Positions 1 through 6,756 of a stretch of 64,000 nucleotides of DNA are shown in pieces. The position numbers were made by a program, and so were the translations under genes. Numbering within the stretch: position 1 is the stretch's first letter; each line of letters starts with the position of its first letter. Origin of the DNA: Parvularcula oceani (lineage in GTDB: Bacteria; Pseudomonadota; Alphaproteobacteria; Caulobacterales; Parvularculaceae); assembly GCF_000733125.1 (NCBI RefSeq), contig NZ_JPHU01000002.1, positions 124,001 through 188,000 of the forward strand, read 5' to 3'. The notes beneath the pieces are model-generated. The model was not told the origin of the DNA and searched no databases. It worked only from the letters and a program-made list of their open reading frames with translations.

Positions 1-10
1 AGGAGGCCCC

Positions 11-514
11 ATGACCAGAGTCCTGATGTCCGTTCTCGCCGCCATGGCGGCCGCCCTGCCGGTGTCCGCCGCCGCCGCGCCAGAGCAGATCGCGACCTAT
101 CAGGACTGGTATGTCTATGTGAACGACATCGGCGACGACACGATCTGCTATGCGGTCTCCTCGCCCAAGGACAAATCGCCGAGCAATGTGCAGCACGGCG
201 ATGTCTACATGATGGTCGCGACCTGGGCCTCTGGCGCGGCGAGCGAGCAGCCGAGCTTCATGGCGGGCTACCCGCTTCGCGGCACGCCCGATCCCGAGAT
301 CCGCATCGGTTCGGACCGCTGGGACCTCTTCGCCTCGGGCAATGAAGGCTTCGTCGAGGCCCCCGCCGAGGAAGACCGCCTGGTCGCCGCCATGCGCCGC
401 GGCGCGAATATGCGCCTTTCGGCGACATCCGAGCGGGGGACCGCGACCGAATACCGGTTCTCGCTTCTCGGCGTGACGAGCGCGCTCGAGCGGGCGGCGA
501 GCGCCTGCCGCTGA
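11..514 (+). CDS. IalB-family (invasion-associated locus B) secreted protein
   Basis: The 167-residue protein starts with a signal peptide (about residues 1-23, ending in an Ala run) and continues as one compact domain. The YxDWYVYV segment, a paired-cysteine layout (CYAVSSPK early, Cys-Arg at the C-terminus) and the overall length match the IalB family, periplasmic or surface proteins named after a Bartonella erythrocyte-invasion factor but common in free-living alphaproteobacteria. The AGGAGG at positions 1-6 is a strong ribosome site that fixes the ATG. Molecular function is not known for most family members, so no virulence role should be read from the name. Confidence 0.8.
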   Translation: MTRVLMSVLAAMAAALPVSAAAAPEQIATYQDWYVYVNDIGDDTICYAVSSPKDKSPSNVQHGDVYMMVATWASGAASEQPSFMAGYPLRGTPDPEIRIGSDRWDLFASGNEGFVEAPAEEDRLVAAMRRGANMRLSATSERGTATEYRFSLLGVTSALERAASACR

Positions 515-646
515 GATCCGGCCCACACCCCGAAGCTGTGCACCAAAAAAGACTCAACCTGCGATAACTGGCCGTTCATGACCAAACGGTAGGATAAGGT
601 CCGCGGGCAGTGAGAGTTTCGGCAGGGCTCGGCGGGCAGGGGACGC

Positions 647-1420
647 ATGAATGGAACACGCCAGGCGCTTTTAGGCGCTACGGGACTCTTCGTGCTGTCC
701 TTCTGGACCACCGGCGCCCATGCCTCGCCCTGGACGCGGGAGCCGGGGCGCCCTCTCTCGATCAGCAAGCTGACCGCCAGCGAGGCCGAGGAGGACGGCC
801 GCCAGTTCGGCCAGACCAGTCTCGAGACCTATTTCGAATGGGGCGTCGGCGGCGGCGCCATGATCGGCGGCAAGCTCGGGCAGGCCTGGCAGAGCATTGA
901 GCAGGACGCCTTTTCCGACAGGCTGAGCGGGATCTCCGAGGCGGAAATCTTCGTGCAGAAGGGGTTCGCCCGCAGCGAACGGGGCGTCGCCAGCGGCGCT
1001 GTCGCTCTCGCCGCGCCGACCAGCACCACCTCGCAGCTGATCGCCGACCGCGCCTTCGAGCGCGACGCAGCGGCGGAAATCTCCGCCCTTGCCGGCTACG
1101 ACTTCTCCGCCGCCTTCGTCACCGCCAAGCTCGGGCCGCGCTTGAGCTTCGGGGACGATGCCGATCTCCTGAAGGGAGAGGTCACGCTCGGCCATGCCCG
1201 GGACAGCGGCACGCTGGTCCTTGTCGACCTCTACGCGACGCAGTCGCTCGGCGGCGCGGCGCCGGGCGGGGTCGATTACAGCCTCTACCAGATCGCCCCG
1301 TCGGTCGTGCTGCCGCTTTTCGGCCGGGTCGCGCTCCAGCTCGGGGCGCGCGCCGATCTCGCCGGGGAAAACGTGGATCTCGGGCGGGGCGCATTCGTCG
1401 CCCTGTGGGTGGGCCGATGA
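647..1420 (+). CDS. Predicted outer-membrane or periplasmic protein of the polysaccharide-type operon
   Basis: This 257-residue protein has a signal peptide (about residues 1-26, ending GAHA). The mature part alternates glycine-rich and amphipathic strands (for example VGGGAMIGGKLG and the C-terminal FVALWVGR ending), the texture of a small beta-barrel or beta-rich envelope protein. I do not recognise the family. It overlaps the next small ORF by ATGA, and the interrupted glycosyltransferase follows, so all four genes to 7724 probably formed one transcript. A role as an envelope component of a polysaccharide system is inferred from that context only. Confidence 0.6.
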   Translation: MNGTRQALLGATGLFVLSFWTTGAHASPWTREPGRPLSISKLTASEAEEDGRQFGQTSLETYFEWGVGGGAMIGGKLGQAWQSIEQDAFSDRLSGISEAEIFVQKGFARSERGVASGAVALAAPTSTTSQLIADRAFERDAAAEISALAGYDFSAAFVTAKLGPRLSFGDDADLLKGEVTLGHARDSGTLVLVDLYATQSLGGAAPGGVDYSLYQIAPSVVLPLFGRVALQLGARADLAGENVDLGRGAFVALWVGR

Positions 1421-1599
1421 TCGAACTCCTCGCCCAATCCGCTCTCGCCGAAGCCGGCATGACCGCAGCCGGGCAGGCGGAGGACGGCACCACGGCGCAG
1501 GCGGGACTGACGCCGCTTCTGTCGCGCCTGGCGCTTCGCGAGAGCCTTCTCCTGCTCGCCCCGCTTATCGGCACGCTGCTCCTGAGGCGGCGGCGCTGA
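1417..1599 (+). CDS. Small single-pass membrane peptide, 60 residues
   Basis: The ATG at 1417 overlaps the preceding TGA (ATGA), a sign of translational coupling. An N-terminal half rich in Ala, Gly and Gln is followed by a hydrophobic stretch (LLLLAPLIGTLLL) and a terminal RRRR. The layout, a hydrophobic segment with an arginine cluster at the very C-terminus, resembles tail-anchored proteins or C-terminal sorting tails, but no PEP, GG or LPXTG-like motif is visible before it. An ATG at 1405 in the same frame is a longer alternative. The stop overlaps the open frame of the glycosyltransferase. Function unknown. Confidence 0.5.
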   Translation: MIELLAQSALAEAGMTAAGQAEDGTTAQAGLTPLLSRLALRESLLLLAPLIGTLLLRRRR

Positions 1600-1727
1600 A
1601 GCCGGCGGCGGATATCGCTCCGGCCGGCGCGCTCCTCCGGCTGCGCACGCTCGCCGCGGCGGCGGGCCGGGCGCCGTCCTCCGATGACGGGCTCGCCGCC
1701 TGGGCTGCGACCGGCTATCTGCGGACC

Positions 1728-2476
1728 GTGCAGCCGCTGCTGACGGCCCATCGACGCCTTTCGGAAACCCAGAAGCGGGTATGCGCCGCCCTCGCGGTGA
1801 CGCTTCTCATGGCGGGCGCTCTCGCGCCGCTTTCCAGCCTGGTGGCGCTCAACGCGCTCTTCCTGACCTTCACCCTCGCCGCGCTCGCCCTGCGCTTCGC
1901 CGCGGCCTGCCTGTCGCACACCAGGGGCCGGGAGCCCGTTCGCGCGGCAGGCCTGGCCGAGGAGGCCCTGCCGGTCGTGACGGTGCTCTGCCCCGCCTAT
2001 CGCGAGGCGGCGAGCCTGCCGGGTCTGATCGGCGCGCTCGAAAGCCTCGACTACCCTTCGCAGCGGCTGGACGTGAAGCTGCTGCTCGAGGCCGACGATG
2101 CCGAGACGCAGGCCCTCGCGCGCACGCTCGCCCCGCGCTTCCCGCTCGAAGTGGTGATCGTGCCGCCGGGCATGCCGCAGACCAAGCCGCGCGCCTGCAA
2201 TCACGGCCTGTGGCGCGCACGGGGCGAGCTTCTCGTCATCTACGACGCGGAAGACCGCCCCGAGGCGAACCAGCTGCGCCGCGCCGCCGCCGCCTTCGCC
2301 GCCCTGCCCCATGACGTGGTCTGCCTCCAGGCGCGGCTGAACTATTACAACCGGTCCGAAAGCTGGGTCACGCGGCTCTTCGCCATCGAATACGCGCTGC
2401 TGTTCGACCTGATCCTGCCGGGCCTCGACAGGCTCGGCGCGCCGCTGCCGCTCGGCGGGACCTCGAATATCTTCCG
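1728..2476 (+). pseudogene. Glycosyltransferase family 2, N-terminal part, cut by a transposon
   Basis: The fragment encodes two hydrophobic segments and then the GT2 nucleotide-binding half: VTVLCPAYREA at the start of the Rossmann-like domain, LLLEADDAET, and VIYDAEDRPE carrying the DxD-type metal motif. It breaks off in GGTSNIFR, a conserved stretch of processive-type GT2 enzymes; the frame then runs 13 bases into the element and stops at 2489. Joining 2476 to 6129 and dropping one copy of the 8-bp duplication restores a single frame of 459 codons from GTG 1728. The frame is open upstream to at least 1596 with no better start codon, so the true N-terminus is uncertain. No other lesion is visible, suggesting recent inactivation. 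Confidence 0.85.
2469..2476. repeat. Target-site duplication, left copy (ATCTTCCG)
   Basis: The 8 bases ATCTTCCG occur immediately before the left end of the element and again at 6121-6128 immediately after its right end. Eight base pairs is the duplication length expected for the IS1595 family. The following base is C on both sides, so the boundary could be read one base later. Confidence 0.9.
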
Positions 2477-2502
2477 CGGCCTTAGGTAGCAAACGCAGGA
2501 AG
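2477..2502 (+). repeat. Left terminal inverted repeat of the IS1595-type element
   Basis: It begins CGGCCTTAGGTAGCAAACGC and pairs with 6095-6120 with four mismatches. The inner 13 bases are identical to the right end; the mismatches lie near the outer tip. Confidence 0.9.
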
Positions 2503-2544
2503 GATAGCGGCGACTGCCATCGTTCGCAATGCTAACGTCACGGC

Positions 2545-2979
2545 ATGAGCGACAATGGCTATCAGAACACCGTGTCGGGCCTGCTGCGGAAGCGGGCGGA
2601 GAAGCTGGACGAAGCGGCGGACCTTCGAGCCCGCATGGCGGTCGTGCAGAACGACGTGGAGGCGATAGAGCGCGTCCTGGAGACGCTGGGCTATGACGGC
2701 GAGCTGCCGACCGTGAACACCCGTCAGGCCCGCGTGGTGCTGTTCTATCGGAACGAACTGCGGAGCTGGCTCAAGGCGGAGCTGCGGGAGCGAGGCCCCG
2801 CCACGAGCCGGGAACTGGCCGAACGCATGGTCTCAGGAGAAGGCAAAGATCCGCGAGACGCCCGGCTCGTGCATGACCTCGTGAAGCGGATCGGGAAGGC
2901 CCTGCGGACAATGCGGGACGCGGGGCTCGTCACGAGCGAGCGGACGAAGGTGGGGTATGTGTGGGAGGCTAAGCCTTGA
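2545..2979 (+). CDS. Transposon cargo protein, coiled coil plus winged-helix-like C-terminus
   Basis: The 144-residue soluble protein has an N-terminal heptad-like helical stretch (about residues 10-50: RKRAEKLDEAADLRARM...) and a C-terminal half (about 75-140) that reads like a winged helix: RGPATSRELAERMV, then LVKRIGKALRTMRDAGLVTSER. A DNA-binding or partner-binding regulator of the element is a fair guess, but I cannot assign a family. The start is 43 bp inside the left inverted repeat. Its stop overlaps the 3' end of the convergent DUF4760 gene by 11 bp. The local composition differs from flanking host genes. Confidence 0.7.
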   Translation: MSDNGYQNTVSGLLRKRAEKLDEAADLRARMAVVQNDVEAIERVLETLGYDGELPTVNTRQARVVLFYRNELRSWLKAELRERGPATSRELAERMVSGEGKDPRDARLVHDLVKRIGKALRTMRDAGLVTSERTKVGYVWEAKP

Positions 2980-3613
2980 TCGCCTTTTTCAGGGCTCGCC
3001 ACTTCCTACGAGCCCACCCGGGCTCCGCATAGAAATTGCGGTCTTCCTTCCAAGCCTTGGCCAGAGCCTCCAACTCCTTGAAGATCGCGGGGTTCTGGCG
3101 GTTTATGCGGATTGCTTCGATGTATCCGGTCATCGACTCGTAATCTCGAATGTACGCCTTGTTGTACCAGCGACGGAACACTCGCTCATCGAGCGCGCCC
3201 TCTTGGATGGCAACCGCAGTCAGCTCATGAACGTTGAGGATCTTATCGATTGCCAAGCGATCGTCACGGCGTTCTTCATCTTCTTCGCTGAGCTTGCCCT
3301 CTCTATCCTTGCGCCCTGGCCCCCACCCTCGTTTTGCTGGGTAGGCGTCTTTCTGGGACGACCCCGCATCAGGACCAGCGAGATAGGTATTGGATTTTCG
3401 CCCGCTGCGGATGATGTCGATGAAGCGCTCGCGGGCCCTTATGATATCCTTATCAGCCTCGGTTTGCAGGATGAAGTGGAGAGTGTTTGTCCGCTTCGTG
3501 TTGGCTCGGTTCGACAAGATCAGGACGAGCGCCAGAATCGCCGACACGATAACGGCGGCGTCCGCTAGGTCGCCGCCGCTGATTTGGATGAATGGTGGGG
3601 TGGAGCTAGCCAA
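2969..3613 (-). CDS. DUF4760-type membrane protein, transposon cargo
   Basis: The 214-residue protein has one N-terminal transmembrane helix (about residues 15-34, ADAAVIVSAILALVLILSN) followed by a cytoplasmic helical domain. The segment NVHELTAVAIQEGALDERVFRRWY and the later RDYESMTGYIEAIR...NPAIFKELEALA match the DUF4760 pattern. This fold type is seen in membrane-anchored proteins of bacteria and phages and superficially resembles putative abortive-infection proteins, but no enzymatic motif is visible. Being mobile cargo, a defence or element-maintenance role is a hypothesis only. Confidence 0.65.
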   Translation of the reverse strand: MASSTPPFIQISGGDLADAAVIVSAILALVLILSNRANTKRTNTLHFILQTEADKDIIRARERFIDIIRSGRKSNTYLAGPDAGSSQKDAYPAKRGWGPGRKDREGKLSEEDEERRDDRLAIDKILNVHELTAVAIQEGALDERVFRRWYNKAYIRDYESMTGYIEAIRINRQNPAIFKELEALAKAWKEDRNFYAEPGWARRKWRALKKAIKA

Positions 3614-3853
3614 CGGTCAGTAACCGCCAGTGCCTTCGTGCAGCTTCATTGTGGGCCTTTCTGTCACGCCTCCCCTCCAACCCGGGAGGCATCAGGATCG
3701 TTCCCATGAACGATCATGGGCGTCAACAGATGTATCAGAAGTCAGTGCAATTCAAGCTAACGTTCTCTGACATTCCGGTTAACACCTTGCACCCTATATA
3801 GTGCGGTTTGCCATCAAACACAACACTATATGGTTAACGCGAACGATTCTCAA
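3614..3853. other. Non-coding segment inside the transposon with two perfect inverted repeats
   Basis: No gene is supported in these 240 bp. It is richer in A+T than its surroundings and holds two perfect palindromes: GATCGTTC/GAACGATC with a 4-base loop (3696-3715), and ATATAGTG/CACTATAT with a 20-base spacer (3796-3831). The first lies upstream of the minus-strand DUF4760 gene and could be an operator or hairpin. The second sits just past the transposase stop codon. Confidence 0.5.
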
Positions 3854-4816
3854 TTAACCATTCGCCCGCTGCCAATATCCTGCCCACGTCCGGCTAACAG
3901 GCGCCCAAAGCGCGTTCTGCAGAGCACGGCCCGCCAGCGTACCGTTCGCCTCTCTGCGGTGATCCTCAAGCCATGCGGCATGCGTCGCGTAGGCGTGCAG
4001 GTGCTTCGGGCTCACGCCGTGGTGCTGGCCCTCGATCATCCGGCGCAGGCGGGAGAAGAAGCTTTCCGCTTGGTTCGTGCAGGCGCCGTTGAGGCTGTAG
4101 GCTTCCGAGTGGTTGATCCGGTAGGTCGGGAAGCTGTCTTCGAGCGCATCCCAGTGCGTCGCCTCATCGGCGTGCACGACGGTGCCGGGCTTGATCCGCT
4201 TCATGGCGAAGGCGAGCCCTTCGCTCTCGCGGCGGGTGACGGTCGTGAGGGTGCGGCCGTCGCGGTCGCGGATGGCGACGACGACGCGGCGGGTGCCGGT
4301 CTGGTGACGCTTGAGGCGGCGATCCTTCCGGTTCTCGCGCAGGTTCGCCGGGCGGACATGGCCGCCGAAATAGGCGCCGTCGATCTCCGCCACGCCGTCA
4401 GCGAGGATGCGGTCGGTTTCATCGCCCATCGCCTCGCGCAGCTTGTGCGCCAGGACGAAAGCCGTCTTGTACTGCACGTCGAGGTCACGGGAGAGCTGGA
4501 CCGCAGAGACGCCCTTGGCGCTGTTCACGATGATGCAAATGGCCGCCAGCAGGTCGGTGAAGTCGAGCTTGCGCGCATGGAAGATCGTCCCGCTCGTCAC
4601 CGAGAAGTGGTGCTTGCAGGCTTTGCACTCGTATTTGCGGCGCGTCTTGAGGAAGTAGGTCTGATCGAAGCCGCAGCGCGGGCAAACGGCCTCGCCGTCC
4701 GTCTCCGGCCAGCGCATCTTGCAGAACGTCTCATACGCCTTCGCCTCGCCAGCCTTGTAGATCGCCTTCAGTGAGAGGGTGCGCGATCCTGCGGAGAGGA
4801 GAAAATGTTGAGCCAT
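3854..4816 (-). CDS. IS1595-family (ISXO2-like) transposase
   Basis: The product catalyses movement of the element. From the start at 4816 (MAQHFLLS, the usual family opening) it has 320 residues; in-frame starts at 4825 and 4876 would add up to 20 unconserved residues. The N-terminal zinc ribbon is visible as CPRCG...CKAC. The ISXO2-like catalytic domain follows with Asp in EIDGAYFGGH, Asp in VVHADEATHW and a third acidic residue in TNQAESFFSRLRR. The frame is intact, so the element may still be active. Confidence 0.93.
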   Translation of the reverse strand: MAQHFLLSAGSRTLSLKAIYKAGEAKAYETFCKMRWPETDGEAVCPRCGFDQTYFLKTRRKYECKACKHHFSVTSGTIFHARKLDFTDLLAAICIIVNSAKGVSAVQLSRDLDVQYKTAFVLAHKLREAMGDETDRILADGVAEIDGAYFGGHVRPANLRENRKDRRLKRHQTGTRRVVVAIRDRDGRTLTTVTRRESEGLAFAMKRIKPGTVVHADEATHWDALEDSFPTYRINHSEAYSLNGACTNQAESFFSRLRRMIEGQHHGVSPKHLHAYATHAAWLEDHRREANGTLAGRALQNALWAPVSRTWAGYWQRANG

Positions 4817-4830
4817 ATTTGCCATCGTTT

Positions 4831-4890
4831 GCGTTACCTGTGTAACGCATATGATGACATGATGTGACTTTGACAAGGGCGAATGTCACA
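4831..4890. promoter_or_regulatory. Palindromic control region upstream of the transposase
   Basis: Two perfect inverted repeats lie between the divergent transposase and DUF6471 genes: GCGTTAC-CTGT-GTAACGC (4831-4848) and TGTGAC/GTCACA spaced by 16 bases (4863-4868 and 4885-4890). On the minus strand a TTGTCA (4876-4871) could serve as a -35 box for the transposase with a weak CATATG-like -10. The palindromes look like operator half-sites. No regulator is known. Confidence 0.4.
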
Positions 4891-4973
4891 CAAACGATGG
4901 CATTCGTGTTGCGGGCGCTGCCGTCCGGCTCTAGGTCCGAGGGAGCGGACGCTAGAGACGAAGGGGCCTTGCC

Positions 4974-5201
4974 ATGCCGGACAGCAGCGTCGATTGGGAA
5001 GCCAAGGTCAAAGGGTTGCTGAAGGCTGAGCTGAAGAAGCGCGGCGTGACCTATGCCCAGCTCGTCGAGAAACTGGCGCAGATCGGCGTGAAGGAGACCG
5101 AGCCGAACCTCCGCAACAAGCTGGCACGGGGCAAGTTCACCGCTGTGTTCCTTGTACAGTGCCTAGATGCCGTGGGAGCGGACACTCTGCGGCTGGACTG
5201 A
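4974..5201 (+). CDS. DUF6471 domain protein, transposon cargo
   Basis: This 75-residue protein is one helical domain: VDWEAKVKGLLKAELKKRG, VTYAQLVEKLAQIG, then NLRNKLARGKFTAVFLVQCL. The pattern matches DUF6471, which looks like a small helix-turn-helix (lambda-repressor-like) fold, so DNA binding is plausible; a role in controlling the element is inferred. Its stop (5199-5201) is two bases before the ATG of the next gene, so the two are probably co-translated. Confidence 0.75.
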   Translation: MPDSSVDWEAKVKGLLKAELKKRGVTYAQLVEKLAQIGVKETEPNLRNKLARGKFTAVFLVQCLDAVGADTLRLD

Positions 5202-5203
5202 CC

Positions 5204-6094
5204 ATGTCCCGCCCGATTGCCGTTCTCGCACTGCTCGCCGCATTGTGGGCAGTGCTCGCACTAGCTCACCATGAAGAACAGCGCCGAGCCCGCGAGGACG
5301 CCGCCGACCAAGAATATCAGGAACTCGGTGGGGTCGCGCTCGAAGTCGCGCCGCTCAATGCGCCGCCCGGTGCGCTTCAACCCGTAGATGCTGACACCAA
5401 AGCCGAACGCGAAGAGTGGCGCCAAGAACAAGACCTTCTGGTTCAGCGTGAGATGGCGCGTTCGGCGCGAAACACGTTCTGGATCACCCTGATCGGTGTC
5501 GTGCTGGTCGCCGGCACTCTTTGGGAGGCTTTCCGCGCGACCAAAGCGGCTCAAGTCGCCCTTGAGCATGCCGAAGAGAATGTCCGCGTCACGCGCGACA
5601 TTGGGGAGATACAGGCGCAAGCCTATGTACATTGCGCCGAATGCGCGGTGAAGCTCGTTCCGAGTCTTAACTCCCTGATATTCATTTTGAAACTGAAGAA
5701 TACCGGGCAGACACCTGCCACCGGAATCACGCTCAATATAACCGGATATGTAGGCTTCCGGAAGCAATGGGCCGGTACGACGGTGAGCACCCACAGACAA
5801 AGTATACTTGAGGTGGGCTATGTCGCGTTCAACACAGTGATCGGTCCCGGCATGGATGCCAAAGAGAGTATTTTTATGCGCGTGCAGCATTGGGACAAAC
5901 TCCCCAAAGACGGGATGATCCACATCGAGCTGACCATTGGCACCCACTACAGCACTGTATTCCCGCGCCCCAGCGGCCAATTGACCCGCCGCCACATCGG
6001 CACCACTAGCTTCGCTTGGGACAACCGATTCGTGCCCGACGATGAGAGCGGCGAGCACAAGATGTTTCCATCCCGACCGCCGTCTCAAGACTGA
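5204..6094 (+). CDS. Two-helix membrane protein with C-terminal beta domain, transposon cargo
   Basis: The ATG at 5204 gives 296 residues. A first hydrophobic helix (about residues 4-21) is followed by an acidic linker, a second transmembrane helix (about 88-108, FWITLIGVVLVAGTLWEAF), a short helical stretch and a beta-rich C-terminal domain (about 135-296). I recognise no catalytic motif. Proteins with this plan recur as anonymous genes in mobile DNA. The stop codon is directly adjacent to the right inverted repeat, showing the gene is integral cargo. Confidence 0.65.
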   Translation: MSRPIAVLALLAALWAVLALAHHEEQRRAREDAADQEYQELGGVALEVAPLNAPPGALQPVDADTKAEREEWRQEQDLLVQREMARSARNTFWITLIGVVLVAGTLWEAFRATKAAQVALEHAEENVRVTRDIGEIQAQAYVHCAECAVKLVPSLNSLIFILKLKNTGQTPATGITLNITGYVGFRKQWAGTTVSTHRQSILEVGYVAFNTVIGPGMDAKESIFMRVQHWDKLPKDGMIHIELTIGTHYSTVFPRPSGQLTRRHIGTTSFAWDNRFVPDDESGEHKMFPSRPPSQD

Positions 6095-6120
6095 CTTCCT
6101 GCGTTTGATACATAACACCG
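6095..6120 (-). repeat. Right terminal inverted repeat of the IS1595-type element
   Basis: Read on the minus strand it begins CGGTGTTATGTATCAAACGC, the typical GG-rich tip and TATCAA core of IS1595-type ends, and matches the left end at 22 of 26 positions. Confidence 0.9.
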
Positions 6121-6128
6121 ATCTTCCG
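6121..6128. repeat. Target-site duplication, right copy (ATCTTCCG)
   Basis: This is the second copy of the 8-bp sequence at 2469-2476. The reading frame of the glycosyltransferase resumes immediately afterwards. Confidence 0.9.
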
Positions 6129-6756
6129 CACCGGCGCGCTGGTCGAGGTCGGCGGCTGGGACGCCTACAACGTGACCGAGGACGCCGATCTCGGCCTGCG
6201 GCTGAGCCATTGGGGCTACCGCGCGAGAATGCTGGACTCGACGACCTACGAGCTTGCGACCGCCGGGACGGGCGCCTGGCTCCGCCAGCGCTCGCGCTGG
6301 ATCAAGGGCTATCTTCAGACCTGGCTCGTCCATGCGCGGCGGCGGCCCGGCAGGGGAGCCTGGCGGCACGCGCTGACGCTGCATTTCCTGATCGGCGCGG
6401 TCGGGGTCTCGGCGCTTCTCAACCCGGTCTTCTGGCTCCTCTACGTGATCTGGCTCGCAGGGCTCGACCTGCCGGTCGAGACTCTCTTTCCGCCGCCGCT
6501 CGGCGCGATGGCCGTGGCCGCGCTCCTTCTGGGGAACGCCTTCCAGCTCTGGCTCTTCGTCCTCGCGCCGCTGAGAAGGGGCTGGCACGATCTCGTCCTG
6601 TTTGGCCTCACCGCCCCCGCCTATTGGGTCCTGCAATCGGTGGCGGGCTACAGGGCGCTCTGGCAGCTCCTCGTCCGGCCCTTCTACTGGGAGAAGACGG
6701 AGCACGAGGCCGGCGAGGCGCCCGAGGCCATCGCCGCCAAGGTGGCCCCCGCATGA
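6129..6756 (+). pseudogene. Glycosyltransferase family 2, C-terminal part, cut by a transposon
   Basis: The frame resumes with TGALVEVGGWDAYNVTEDAD, the acceptor-side motif of processive GT2 enzymes, followed by the hallmark QRSRW (in LRQRSRWIKGYLQTW) and several transmembrane helices. It thus carries the TED base and Q/RxxRW residues that the N-terminal fragment lacks; neither half should be active alone. An ORF starting at 6172 lacks most of the acceptor site. The end overlaps the next gene by ATGA, confirming the original operon. The intact enzyme resembles membrane glycosyltransferases of exopolysaccharide synthesis. Confidence 0.85.

Larger units (their letters stand above)
2477..6120. 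mobile_element. IS1595-family-type transposon with four cargo genes, inserted in a glycosyltransferase
   Basis: The 3644-bp element is bounded by 26-bp inverted ends (2477-2502 and 6095-6120; 22 of 26 positions agree, sharing the core CAAACGCAGGAAG) and an 8-bp target duplication. It carries an ISXO2-like transposase on the minus strand (3854-4816) and four unrelated cargo genes: a coiled-coil/winged-helix-like protein, a DUF4760-type membrane protein, a DUF6471 protein and a two-helix membrane protein. The last cargo stop codon (6092-6094) abuts the right inverted repeat. IS1595 members with passenger genes are known as a long-element subgroup. Its intergenic segment (3614-3853) is visibly richer in A+T than the host DNA. 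Confidence 0.92.

Noticed and set aside
3830-4774. A 314-codon plus-strand ORF across the transposase
   Set aside because: The opposite strand carries an intact zinc-ribbon ISXO2-like transposase; this frame has no recognisable feature.
6042-6752. The long frame preceding the membrane protein at 6753 as part of that protein
   Set aside because: It runs through the transposon end and the glycosyltransferase fragment in another frame; the ATGA-coupled ATG at 6753 and the hydrophobic start of the protein mark the real beginning.
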